Below, in pieces: positions 1 to 11,900 of a stretch of DNA of 64,000 nt. Under the pieces are notes generated by a model. It made no database searches. It was not told where the DNA came from and saw nothing but the letters and a program-made list of their open reading frames with translations. The stretch is from Brachionus plicatilis (taxonomy: Eukaryota > Rotifera > Eurotatoria > Ploima > Brachionidae). The position numbers and the translations under genes are program-made. The stretch covers positions 1,883,129-1,947,128 of the forward strand of contig QEOQ01000508.1 in assembly GCA_010279815.1 (NCBI GenBank). The letters run 5' to 3'. Every line of letters starts with the position of its first letter. Position 1 is the first letter of the stretch.

Positions 1-493
1 GTTGCCAAATATTTTTGAAATTTGAACAAGACTTTTGAGAAAAGTTTGCAGAAACTTTTAGTTCCAGTCTTGAAAAGACAAAAAATAATTCTAACTTAGT
101 CCGCCTTTCATTTTCCTGATTATAAAAAAAATTAAAACACTTTGCAAAATTTTTGATGTATGCAAAATTAAGTTTAAGATTTGCAGCAAATAAACTACGA
201 TTTATTGAAATTTTGAATGTATTATCTAATGTTAAAGGTTTTGCTGGCTTGAAACTAATAGTGTGGATAGGTTTTAAAAAATTTTGGTAACAAAAATATT
301 TTAACTGTTCAAATGATCTAAAATTTTGGAAACTAACTAGTAAATATATTGTTAGATCTTTTATTTTTATAAATTTCCAAGAATCTTGACAATCTCTAGT
401 TAATTGATTATTTTGACCTGTTTTGTTTATAAAATTTCCATTTGTTTCTATAAAAACTACAGTCAAGTAAAAAAGCAAAAATAAATAAAGCAT
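1..493 (-). CDS. N-terminal fragment of an unidentified secreted or membrane protein (runs off the left edge)
   Basis: An ATG on the minus strand at 493 opens a frame with no stop down to base 1, giving at least 164 residues. In DNA this AT-rich a stop-free run of that length is strong coding evidence. The first 19 or so residues (MLYLFLLFYLTVVFIETNG) are a clear signal peptide or signal anchor. The mature part has scattered cysteines and short repeats of Phe/Leu with Asn and Lys, faintly like leucine-rich or cysteine-capped ectodomains. I do not recognise the family. The C-terminus, and any introns beyond the edge, are not visible. Upstream of the ATG is AT-rich sequence with no other open frame. 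Confidence 0.6.
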   Translation of the reverse strand, partial: MLYLFLLFYLTVVFIETNGNFINKTGQNNQLTRDCQDSWKFIKIKDLTIYLLVSFQNFRSFEQLKYFCYQNFLKPIHTISFKPAKPLTLDNTFKISINRSLFAANLKLNFAYIKNFAKCFNFFYNQENERRTKLELFFVFSRLELKVSANFSQKSCSNFKNIWQ

Positions 494-1230
494 TTTAGTA
501 AATTTAAATTAATTTGAACCAGATTTTATAGCCGAATTCGAAAAAACAAATTGATATAATAATTGGCTGTTAATAGCTTTTTAAGTCACGATATACGAGC
601 TTTATAAGAAATACTAGCCGTAAATTGTTTATTCTAAATTTTATTTTTTACCTGAATTCAAAATGCATTGAAATAATTTTTAATTGAATCTCTCAAATTT
701 GCACTTAAAATAAAAATCTTTTAATTTAGAGTAACATTAAAGATCAGATGAAATTCAAAAATGAAACAAATAAAAAGGCATAAAAAATTCTTTTTTTGAA
801 TTCACTTATTGCTTTTTTATTTATATTTATTAATATTACTTATTTCACTTTAGTCTTGATCCAAAATCAAAATCAAAACCAGAATCTAAATGAAAATCTA
901 AATTATAAAAAATTTATTACACTGATGATTTGATACAAAGATTTTACGATAATTTACAAAAATTTCCGTGAAATCCTAAATGAAAAAATTCATGAATTTA
1001 CGAGAATTTGTCAAATTATGAAAATTAACGTAAAAAAAGTGCCAAAATTTCTATAAAGTTTTATAACTTAAATTTAAAAATTTTTTTAGACTAGATCTAA
1101 AAGTTCTTTTAATTCTCGTCGCTTTTAAAAATAAAACTCATCTGAAAAATTGCTTATGAACTTAAAATTGAACAAATATTATACTGATAGTTGATCTAAT
1201 GATGTAAAAACAACCATCCTTTAATCCTTT
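494..1230. other. Gene-free AT-rich spacer
   Basis: Nothing codes here on either strand. It probably contains the promoter of the left-edge minus-strand gene, but no specific element can be identified. Confidence 0.5.
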
Positions 1231-1242
1231 AATTCCCACTCG

Positions 1243-1990
1243 GAACTGTCTAAGAAGCTATTCAGGTTCGTCGGCACGCTCTCCAAAATTGTTAAGGATC
1301 TGTCTGCCAAAATTGAACAGCTTGAAACGTAGCTAGCTGGTCTGGAAGCAGGGCGCAAGAAGTTGTCTCACGAAACTGATCTCTTGTAGAGCAATGTAGT
1401 CAAGGACAAGAAGCAAAGTGAACAAACGTAACTTCCTGTAGCAAGTGTAAACAAGGAACTGAGTGAGAAACCGAGATTAAAAAGCAACATGATCGCCAGC
1501 GGTATCGGTGCAAGTGGTGGAGATGAGCATGACACGAAAATGGTGAATCAGGTTCAACAGGTTCTGAATTTAGTAAGAGACAGGGATGTTAAAAGTCAAA
1601 GGCGAATCACTACTGGTCGTAAGAGGAGAGATGGTAGTGATATCGATATAATTGAGGTCGAGTTTAAATGTGAAGGTGGCAAGCAGGCCGCCCTTTGAGG
1701 GACCAAAAGGCTTAAAGATTGCTAAGAAACGTTTATATTTTAAAGCTGAAAAGACACCAAGCGAGAGAAATCTAAATGCTAATCTTGGAAATGAACAAGA
1801 CAAGTGAAAAAATGACCAAGACTAAAGAGGGAACTGAAAGGAGGTATCTTTACGGCATCTAATTTTCTGATAAAAAATTAGATCCCACTCAAAAATATCG
1901 AATAGTGCAATAACTGAATCGGATCAGCATGAACCAACATTGCCTACGATTATTGAAGAAATAGCTGCAAACTTGAATGAAAGGGACTAA
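1243..1990 (+). pseudogene. Decayed LINE ORF1-like coding remnant
   Basis: From 1243 one reading frame gives a coiled-coil-like Leu/Lys/Glu-rich stretch broken by stops (TAG near 1330, TAG near 1387, TAA near 1428). It then continues into the open piece at 1489-1698, ending in GDEHDTKMV...QVLNLV...RRITTGRKRR...IEVEF. After a one-base shift near 1697 similarity continues (AKKRLYFKAEKTPSERNLN...), followed by more stops. The order of a coiled coil, a basic strand-rich segment and a KTPSERNLN-type motif resembles the first ORF of many invertebrate non-LTR retrotransposons. The local base composition (more G and C) contrasts with the flanks. It is clearly non-functional. The family assignment is inference. 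Confidence 0.6.
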
Positions 1991-2509
1991 ATAACTATTT
2001 TCTTAATTTAATGTTTAAAAATAAATTTTTTCTCAAAAACAGCTGTTAGTAAAAGGCAAATATCTTGGCAAGTAGGGATCATATAAAAAAAAGCTCTTCA
2101 TTAGTTTGTGCGTATTGAGTAGATCTATCTACTGATATACAATATTAGATATATTCACCTGCCAACGAAGCTCGGCTCTCTTTTTTGTGAAAAAAAAGGT
2201 ATAAAAGTAAAAAAAAAACAGGTAAATTAAGAATATTTTTTATTTTTAAATCAAGAAAAATAAAATTTAAAGCATTTAAAATCAGAAAATGAAAAAAAAA
2301 ATATACAAATTGGAGTATTTTTGGGAGAAAAAAGGGTTTTTAATGTTGCTATGCATCAAAAAACGCCTTTTTTCAAAGTTAAATAACTTTTTACCTGAAA
2401 TAGGTAGAAACATAAAAAAAACACCAAACATGGGTTATCATACATGGGGAACACGAATATGTAAAAAAAATTAGAATCCCAGAGTAGTGACGTAGTTTTG
2501 CCTTAAATG

Positions 2510-3325
2510 CACCTTATTAACTAAGAAAAAGTCCATGCTAAATACTTGGTGCATTCTATGACAAATACAAAGTGATAGAGTTCACAATATCTGGTAAAGG
2601 TCTATACAACAGAACTGAGCTGATTATGGACGAACCAACTGACTGAAGCCGCCTGAGCCTCAAAGATGAAGAGAAGGATCTGGGAGTTATGCTTTCACGT
2701 AAGTCTTCGACTTATAAAAAAATCCAAACTAACAAAGCAACTGCTATTCTTTATTGATTGAAGAACATTCAGGTACTGGACCATCTAGAATTTCAAGACA
2801 CTCTATTGCGCATAGGTAAGACCTTATCTTGAATATGCATCATCTGTCTGGGTTACCTCTAGCAAGAAAAACTGGACCCGGCCAGGGAACCAGATGGCAC
2901 ATGAGAAGAATCTCCGGTAAATATTCAATAAACTGCTTACAAATAACCAAACTCTTCACCATAAGAGTCGTAAACGAATAATTTACTATTGGAAGTTATT
3001 GAAGTTTCAACAATCAATCAATTCAAAAATAGATACGATACTATTAAATCTAGTCTAAAGAGATCCACATTGTCCAATACTAAGTCAAAGCAACTTGTTT
3101 TCCTTGATCTTCTCTTTTTTGCATTATCTTACATCTTTCTTAACTTAGTTAAGTGTTTCATTTACTTATTAAAATTTATACATAGTACTTATTATGAATA
3201 GATAACTATTAATGTCTTTGTATATGTAACTGGATTTCAATGCATCTAGCTACCATAGATATCTTCCTAGAAAGATATCTGCACATGCCTGCTCGCAGTA
3301 GCTTATTATTATTATTTTTATAATT
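2510..3325 (+). pseudogene. Decayed 3' part of a LINE reverse transcriptase with its 3' tail
   Basis: Conceptual translation gives the usual C-terminal landmarks of CR1/L2-type LINE RTs despite stops and shifts: LKDEEKDLGVMLSRKSSTYK (about 2660-2720), a KATAILY...LKN segment, then the equivalent of 'RPYLEYASSVWVTS' (about 2815-2870). It ends with INQFKNRYD near 3020, like the INxFKNRLD terminus of such proteins. The 3' flank has a GC-richer hairpin (GATATCTTCCTAGAAAGATATC-like, about 3256-3280) and ends in a TTATTATTATT tail (3300-3318). A second copy of this tail lies at 28709-28806 on the minus strand. It may belong to the same insertion as the ORF1 remnant at 1243-1990. Confidence 0.72.
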
Positions 3326-3695
3326 TTACGGTAATTTAAATGAATCATACTAAAAAATTACATGAAAAAATATTGGATATTCTTATGTAAAATTTGATAA
3401 ATTTTCGTAAAAAAGTTATTTTTTTGGAAAAATGTAAAAATTGGTTAAATTGAGCTAGATATTTTTAAATTAAAAACAAACATATAAAATACCAAAAAAA
3501 ATCGAATTTTAAAAATCAAATTAATGAATCCAATTAAGTGTCTTATTCTGTTTTTTTTGTTTTATTTACTAAATTTTATGTGTTATTTATTTTGGTGTTT
3601 ATTTATTTCCTTTGTGTTTACCAGAGTATGATCTTTACTTTAAGATATTGACATATCAGAAGCTTGTTGCGAGGAACGAGCTAGCCGTGACGAGC
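3325..3695. other. AT-rich spacer left of the piggyBac element
   Basis: No open frame or recognisable repeat. It ends at the TTAA target (3696-3699) of the neighbouring element. Confidence 0.4.
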
Positions 3696-4101
3696 TTAAC
3701 CCTAGAAAGTCTGATTTTATTCATTCCTAAAAAGCCCGTCGGATCTTTCTGACCCGTTTATTAAAAGTCAAAGATTAAATGTTTAAATTCTTGTTATTTT
3801 ATTCAAAAACATTAAAAAAACTATTTAGATTTTGAATCATGACGTCTCTTACACATTGCACTTACAGCCATCTCATGTAAACATGTCCCACAAGTCGTTT
3901 TTCCGCAATCAATACAAGTAAATTTGGACTTGTTCTCATTGCACAATCTAATCTGTCATTTTTTTCTATCACTGTTTATGGATTTTTTTGACGATGGTGG
4001 CGTTGTCGTAGTGGCTGAATTGGCGACACGTTTTCTGAAAGAAGATGGAGTACTCGGAGTATTTGGTGTTTTAGGTGCACTTGTTTTGGCCGATGAATTT
4101 T

Positions 4102-4302
4102 CTACATTTTGTATCTTTCAACCTCATCATCATCAACATCATAATCACCATCAGAACAAACTTCAAATTCATAAACTGAATCATCTTCGGAATCGTCAAC
4201 ATCAGCGAAATCATCATCATTCTGGTCTGAAGTCACTGACTGGGTATCATCAGCGTTCCTTAGAAATTCAAGGGCTTTTTGAGCAGATATCCTAATCGGC
4301 AT
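4102..4302 (-). pseudogene. N-terminal remnant of piggyBac transposase
   Basis: Sixty-six codons starting MPIRISAQKALEFL and then very rich in Asp and Glu, as in the N-termini of piggyBac/PGBD transposases. The frame ends at a TAG. One base away the reading continues as a Thr/Pro/Ser-rich linker and then the Cys-rich C-terminus (stop near 3831-3833, one TGA in frame near 3955). The catalytic core is deleted. Confidence 0.7.
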
Positions 4303-4420
4303 CTTTGAATAATTAAATCTTATGTTTACAAACTTATTTTAGTGTAATTAGAACATATATAAGTGAAAGTTAAATCTAGTAATAATTAATTTAATTTTAC
4401 TTTTTATTTTTATTTTTGTA

Positions 4421-4508
4421 AAACGCTAAAAAGGGATGGATGTCCATGATGATTATCCAAACCCCTAATCGCCTTAGTTGCGGCTTTTTTTATATAAATA
4501 AATAAATA
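4421..4508 (+). repeat. LINE/SINE 3' tail ending in AAATAAAT repeats, nested in the piggyBac element
   Basis: A GC-richer block (ACCCCTAATCGCCTTAGTTGCGGC and preceding bases) followed by ATATAAATAAATAAATA. The same block, with a few differences, occurs on the minus strand at about 48320-48400 (ACCAATCGCCTTTGATGCGG) followed by a similar A/T tail. This identifies it as the 3' end of a dispersed retroelement. Confidence 0.6.
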
Positions 4509-4681
4509 TAAGTGAAAGAAATTTTTTTTTAAATTTTTTACAAAACAATCTATTTATTCATTTTTATGTAGTATTTGGGTCTAGAAAGAATTAAGTCAAA
4601 TAAAAAAATTAAAAAAAAATGTTATAGTCTTTAGAATGGACAAATAGGGTCAGAAAGACCCGACGGACTTTCTAGTGTTAA

Positions 4682-5295
4682 TAAGTAGATGTAGGCGTGT
4701 CTAAAAATATCACTTAGCGCATTGAAAATTGAACTTCTACGAAATGAATTAAAGATAATTGTATTCTTGTATAATTTATTTTATTTATTTATTTCATTTT
4801 AATAATTTATTATTATTAACATTTTCTAAAATTTTTCTTAATTATTGTCCAGGTAAAAATTGAATTATCAAGATAAATTTTACAGGTAGAAAATAAAAAA
4901 AAAAAACAAATAAATGACACCATAACGGGGAACGGACACTATCGAAAATTAAAAATATCGAAAGTAAAAATTTCGACATAAATTAATGTCGAAAAAAAAG
5001 TATAATATATATTAGTAATGTCTCAGTTTTTAGCACAATAAAATTGTTAAAAAATTTTATGTAAACGTGAAAATTTCATTAGAAATTGGGTTGATTGAAA
5101 ATTTACAGTTTAAAAATAAGATTCAAAAAAAATTCAAGCATAGTTTTCTTATAAGTAACAGAAACATTTTTGAAATCTATTCTCAATTTCATTTTATTTT
5201 TTAGTCTTTTAGATTATTTTTAAGTTACCAAGGAAACTTGCTTAATTTAAATAAAATCGGGGATCTGAAAAATAATTTTAATTTAAAAATTATAA
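4682..5295. other. AT-rich spacer upstream of the large Roco-type gene
   Basis: No open frame. It probably contains the promoter and 5' UTR of the gene whose ATG is at 5296. No TATA or other element stands out in such AT-rich sequence. Confidence 0.4.
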
Positions 5296-5970
5296 ATGGA
5301 AAATAATTATGACATAATTCCCAATAGTGGTGTTGGTAGTTTATGGCAAAATGATAACCATGAAATAATTTCAAGAGAAAATGATTGTGATTCATCAAAA
5401 ATTGAAAATAAGATAGAAAATCTTGTAGATATTGACGTATTAAATAATTCCAATTATTATAAACAAGGAACACTTGATTTATCTGGCACAAAAAATGTGA
5501 CTGATTTGTTTTTTTGGAAATTGCATCAAAATTTTGCTGGAGATGAAAGCCACAAAGTAAAAATACCGAATAATTTTATTTTAAATGGATGTTCAAACAT
5601 ATCAATATGGTCCTTACATTATTTAAATAAAATTCATAATAAAAATTTATTAAGTTTACCATCGGAAAAAGTAATTTCTAATTCAAATGAAAGCTCAAAC
5701 TTTTAATGAATTTTTAGTTAAATAATTTTTTATCATGTTGTCCGAAAATATCAGAAAGTTTGATGGTATCGTTAAACTACAATTCAGAAACATTGTATAT
5801 CAATGGTAAGATATTTAGTAAACATTAAAATTAACCATTAAATTTTAAAACATAGAGCATCTTTTTGATCATGCTAAGTGTGTTATCATTAATTCGGATA
5901 ATTTTAGTCCAAATTTAATTGAAAAAATTGACAAATCATTAGCTAATCTTCCATCACAGATTTTTTTCAG
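5296..5970 (+). CDS. Roco-type gene, exons 1-3: N-terminal segment
   Basis: The start is the ATG at 5296, after A/T-only leader sequence with stops in frame. About 192 residues. Short LRR-like strings appear (LDLSGTKNVTDLFFWKL, FILNGCSNISIWSLHYL), but too few for a firm call. Donors and acceptors: 5671 GTAATT..TTTTTAG 5717, and 5806 GTAAGA..ACATAG 5855. Exon 3 ends at CAG|GTACTC (5970/5971). The next open frame (from about 6060 or 6093) does not match its phase. Either a microexon, a sequencing slip in a T-run, or a real frameshift sits here. Confidence 0.6.
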
Positions 5971-8900
5971 GTACTCTAAATTAAAGAGCTCAAAAAACAA
6001 ATTTTTAAATATTTTCGAATGCAATCAAGTAAAAAAGCTTAATTTTTAATATTCTCTAGAAATTAAAAAAAAATTGTTTAAGTCCCTTGCAGATTTCTTT
6101 ACTTCTGAAAGAAATTTGGCTGTGTTAACCTATGATACCCGTGAGAATGAAGAAAAAGTACTTGATTCAATTTTATCGCGTTTGCTTATGATGATGGCAA
6201 AAAATATTCTTCCTTGTGGAATTCTTGTACTTGGTGTTGGGCAAGGTGACCAAAATTTGATAGAAAAATTGCAAAAAAATCTGCATAAAAGTCTGGATAA
6301 AATTAAAAAAAAATTAAAAAAAACTATCGACACTTATTTGAAGTATTTTTAAAGACAAAATTAAATCAGAAATTTTTAAAAAATTAATTTTTTTAGTAAT
6401 CTTTCGGAGATAAATATTCATTCTCAAATTGAGTTAAGCAATCAGTTAAATTTAAACGAACACATAGATCTTGTGCTAAATATTTTAAATTTTGGAATAA
6501 TAGACCCAGAAAAAAATCATGATGTACCAGATCGATTTACATGTACAAAAATTAGACCAAAGAATGAGAAAGTTTTAAATTTTTTAAAAGAAAATTTGGC
6601 CAAAATGGAAGAGACAATAAACAAATTAAATCGAAAAAACTTGGCTAGCATGAAAGGATTTACAGCACCACCATCTGCAGTCCAATCAGTTGGAGAAGCA
6701 ATTTGCTATTTATTCGCCAGACCACCAAATTATCAAAATTTTGCCAAAATAATCAACTCAAACGATTTCATAATTCAACTCAAAAATTTTGATTTGAATA
6801 CAGTCAATGATTACAAGCTGAAGCATCTTAAGGATTATGTGCAAATGCAAAATTTCAATCCTACGTATATTGGCGAAATATCTATACCAGCTTCTATGTT
6901 ATGCGAATGGGTACTTAGCGTTTACAATTATTGTAATAATGTGAAATTGGTAACAGATCTTTTTTTGAATTAAATAAAATTTTTATTTTAATTTTTAAGC
7001 TTCAAATTTTTTCGTCAGAAAATTATGATTTTCATTCAATATCAAAATCATCTTATGCAACTTTGAGCTCGTATTTGTACGATAATTCTTTTTATATGTT
7101 CAAATGGAATCTTTATTATGAAGATAAATATGAAAATTCTGAAAAAGAGATAGATGAATTGATTAAAAAATCAATTGATTTAAAAAATGAACCTATTTTG
7201 ACAATTGACGAGCTTAATCAGCTATTTTTGGCAAATGAAAAACTAAAAGAATACCAATCGAACCAATTCAAGCAGCTTTCATTGAGATACGCTAGAGCTC
7301 AAAGTGCTAGGGGTCGATTTTTCTTCAACGAAAAAACTAAATTTATAATAACTGATTTGATTTGGTTGAAAAGTATTTTTGATATTTTGGCAAACAAAGA
7401 GACAAATGAATCAGATTTGAATGATATTTTGGGAACTGGCACACCAGTTTGGAATATAAATGAATTCAAAAAAGAATTACAAAAATTGTGTCCAACTAAT
7501 CAAATATTTGATTATTTAATCTCTTTTTTAAAAGAAAATAGTCTAATCATTGTCACTGATAAAGAGGAAATAATTCCAATATTTTGCTTGAGTAAAAATC
7601 AAAATTCAGCTTTTGTAAGAAATAAAAGACCATATTTAGAATATTTAATTATCTAACATGATTATTGTTTAAGGATAAATGGAGTGATAAATGGTCAGAC
7701 TTGGAATATAAAGTTTCATGGGAGCTATTTTCTCCATTGCCATTCAATGTATTTTCAGAATTTGTATCAATGTTTTTTGATAGCAGAACATGTATAAAAT
7801 TGCGCAAAAATGGATTTTTGTATCAAGACACTCATTTTGATGCTTTGATTAGATATTCGAAAAGAGAAGGTTTTTTTATACCAATTTTAACATCATTTAG
7901 GATAATTTTTTTTTAAGTACAATTATCTGTTAGAATGCTCGACCCAGAGAGATATTTTAATTTAGCTGATAGATCTTTTTTGGATCACTTCAAGACAGCT
8001 TATATGAAATTTTATATTTACCTAAAATATTTAATTTTCAAATCTTCCTCAGTTTATTTAGTAAATTTTCATTTATTAATCAAATTGTTTGATACATTTT
8101 TTTTAGCTTAAACTAGATAGCCAATGTTTTAAGCATCTAATTTTTAATGGTGTAGAAGATAGAGAAAGTAAAAATATTTATGAGAAAGGTACCATACTTT
8201 TTTACAATTGAAATTAAAAATTTAAAATTTAAAATTGAAACTAACTTTTTTTTCAGTCTGGTCTATTGAATTATCTTCTTCCCAGAATTTGCTCGAAATC
8301 AGTCAACATAATTTTGAGAAAAATGATAAAGATGAATCAAAATGTAGCGTTTGTGATATGAAATTTTACAACTTTAAGAAACTAAAAAAAGCATATTTTG
8401 AATTATACATGAACTTCTTTGAAGTACCCTTAGGAAGAGTACCAAAAAAAATGCCAGATCATTTATTTAAAGGAAACAATAGAAAAATTTGGGAGCTTAA
8501 TAGTTATCTACCAAAAATTTATGATGTAAATGAAAACTACTGTGTCTTTATTCTCGATTTTACAAGCGAAAAAATGGTACAAGATTTTTTTATTTGTTTA
8601 TCTGAGTAAGTTTGATATCGAAAATATTTTGTATTCTAACTTTTTGTGTATTAAGAGATACCGTTGAAAGTTCAGAAATATGGATTTATTTGCAAAAAAT
8701 GGAAATAAAATCTGTCAAAACTAAAAATATAAATGTTAGTTATAGCTTACTATCTGAAGAGTCTGATTTAAACAATCAACTTAGTATGGGTGATGTCGTC
8801 AAAATCGAATTTCTAAAAGAGGTTTAAAAGAATTAAAATTTTAAGAAATAAAATATGATTTTTTTGAAGACAAAAAGTGCCACTAAAATTAAATTGCGTC

Positions 8901-11900
8901 TAAATGGTTTAATTTTGCTAGAAGTAGAATGTATCGATTGCAATTTGATACCTCACTTTGGAGTGCTGAGTGACACGCTTGGCATCGAATTTAGAAAAAA
9001 TTTAAAAAAAAATAGTCAATTAAAAATTCATTATTTCAAAGATCGATTAAATTGTTTAATTGATCATTACCTCGAAGTTAGAAACCGTAAAAAGAGCAAT
9101 TATTTTACAACTGCCAAAATAAGTATAAGAAGTTTATTAATTAAATGAAATTTTTTAAATTCTAAACACATATTTTTTCGCAGTCGATGTGAAGGATAAT
9201 TCAGTGTTGGTTCATCTTACGAGGGAAAATTGTGACTATTGGGCGGAAATTAGTGATCTAGACTTGAGACCAGCTGGCTGGTATAATTATACAAGGAAAA
9301 AAAGGGAGAAAAATGAATTTTTTAGCCAAATTGAAAATAAAAACATTAAATTTTATTCTTTAATAAGTAAAATTATTTATTTTGAAAATTTAAAAAAAAA
9401 AAAAAAAATTGTTTTTTAGATTCAAACAAATTAAACCATGAGTTTGATTGGAATGAATTTCTTGAAAAAAATAGCTTTAAGGCAGTTCCATTTGATTTAT
9501 TTACAATTGTAGCCTTTTATATAACACTGTTTATTTAACTTTACTTTTACTTGATGTTTAGGAACAAAAAAGTGGAATGGATCTCTCAGAATTCAAAGGG
9601 AACAATGATTACATTACTCAAAGACCATGCTTATGGAATTCAGAAAAATATATACAATACATACATGATTATATGAAACAGAAATCGATTTGCATGATAG
9701 ATAAACAAGTCAAAATGAAATATGATCAGATAACTGCACCTTTGAGAGGACTTTTACTGTTACCTCAAAACTCTAAAGATCTAGTTAATCCAAATAAGTA
9801 TTCTCTTTTGGACGACTTAAAAATACATATGTGCTGTATGACCCGGCTAAACGATGATCAAACTTTATATGCACACTTACTAAATGCAAAAGGTATTTCT
9901 ATTAAAAAAGAAATGATAAACATGAATGATTTGGTTGTTATATTAATAAGCAGCTATTTAGTCTTCAATTCAAAGGTATTTGATTTTATATTTATTAGTT
10001 TTTGATCTATTTTTCGAATTTCTTCAAAAATTTCATATTAATAGCAGTTTCATATTAATTCTGATTTTTTGATCCAAAATTTTTGATTAAAATTTTTTAG
10101 GAATTTTTCTGTTTTTATTTAATCTTTTAAAATTTACAAATCATTTATTAAGAGACTTTTCTTTAATTTTTTGAATGTGAATTCATTTGAATACCAAAAT
10201 TATTAAATATATGAATAGAATTTTTAATGGAGTAAAAAATATCATTATGACGAAGTTAGTAACTACAAAAAAGTTAAATAAAAAGTTTTCTCTGTTCCTT
10301 TGAGCTATCAATTTCCAGTAACCGAAATTTTTAAATGTTTCACTTATTTAGAAAAATTTATTTTATTTGATTTTTTATTTCATTTGATGAATATTTCAAA
10401 GATAACTGTGTGAATAAATTATTTATCTCATTAAGAATTTAGTTTGAATGACTTTGAGTAATAAAACTTGAAGAAGTTGTAAATAAGAAAAAAAAGCAGA
10501 AATTAAAAAATCGTCCGCATAAGAATTTCGTTAGGCAAAAGTACAATTTTTGATTTTTCTAACAAGGAGATTTTTAGAATTGTCCTTTTTAAATGTTTTT
10601 AAATTTTATTAAAACAAAGAAAACTAGAAAAATTTTCAGGGTATATGTCACTGGAAGTACAAATTTAAAATAAATTCAAAATATATCAAAATAAAATCTG
10701 TTCTTTCAAAATAAATTTAATTTAAGCATTTTTATATTATAGGAATTCCAAATTATTATCAAATTAGTAAAATTAAAAGTTCAGTGAACTTTTAATTTTA
10801 CTAATTTGATAATACTACATGATGTATTGACCATATGTATTAAAATTTTTTAATGCTCATTATTTGAAATGGTTTATCTATGACATCTGAAAAAAGGAAA
10901 GTAAAAAATTTAAATTAATCGAAAGATAAAAATGAATTTAGTTTTTACTAATACTTTTTTAAAGAATAAAATATAATTTTTGTTTTCTCTTAACAAAAAT
11001 AAAGTTCAAATAATTATAGAATAAACTCGCTTTACTTAAATAAAAATGCAAAGATAGTATTACTTCGGTTTAATAAATTTTTGTTTTTAGTGAAATCTCT
11101 TAATAAAAATTCGGTTCATATGAAAATTAGAGCCATGAAAAAAAAAAATTAAATTAATAAATTAATAGACTAGTATTTTAATTTTTTAGTTTGAGTCGAT
11201 TGTGCCTGATAATTGCCAAATTTTCGATGACCAAGATTCGAACTTTGATGAACACGCATTAACTAAGCATATCCGAGACTATTTGAAGTATTTATTTGAG
11301 GAATTGAGTATTTTTTTAAATCTTTGCCAAATGGAATCCAAAATATTTACTGTTAATTTGAAAAAATACCACCCAATTGCAACCAGTAAACAAGAATCAA
11401 TTATTTATAAGTTTGAAAAAAGCCCAACTCCACTGGGTCGATGCTATTATTGCTTTTTAGCTGATTACAAATACAGTCATTCAAGCAGAAAAGAATATTC
11501 TCTAAACGAAAAAATAAATGAATATTCTAAATTTTGTCTCCACTTTGGCATAATAGCTTCCAACCGGATTCTAAATCTTGAAGCTAAATTTGCTAAAAAT
11601 TTCCCTAATTTAATCGAGTTAATTTTAGTCAGTGTGCCATTGGAAATCACTGATCAGAATTTTTTTCAGCATTTTGAAAATTTGATCCATCTAAAATTGT
11701 GGAACAACAATTTAGATTCAATTCCAAAATCAATATTCAAGCTTGAAAAGTTGAAAAGTTTTTCTTTTTTCAATAGAATAGATGCTGATTGTTTAAAATT
11801 TGGTCAAATGAAGAGTCTTGAAACTTTGGAATTGGAAAATTTGGAAATAAAAGACCCAAATCAAAAAGTACGCCTTCCGGGTGAGATGAAAAATCTTAAG

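Larger units (their letters stand above)
3700..4677 (-). mobile_element. Internally deleted piggyBac-type DNA transposon
   Basis: The element is bounded by TTAA on both sides (3696-3699 and 4678-4681), the canonical piggyBac target duplication. Its ends are inverted: left CCCTAGAAAGT, right (reverse complement) CACTAGAAAGT. Each end is followed by the subterminal repeat CCGTCGGRTCTTTCTGACCC. On the left about 23 bp separate terminal and internal repeats and on the right none, the asymmetry typical of piggyBac. Inside, on the minus strand, are an acidic N-terminus (ATG at 4302) and a C-terminal Cys-rich region with a C-x2-C...C-x2-C pattern (about 3840-3950). The central DDE catalytic domain is missing and the two parts are out of frame, so it cannot make transposase. 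At about 978 bp it could still move in trans if a full copy exists elsewhere. Confidence 0.88.

Noticed and set aside
3924..4295. 123-codon plus-strand ORF with His-rich end
   Set aside because: It is the antisense of the acidic piggyBac transposase N-terminus (GAT codons read as ATC/CAT).
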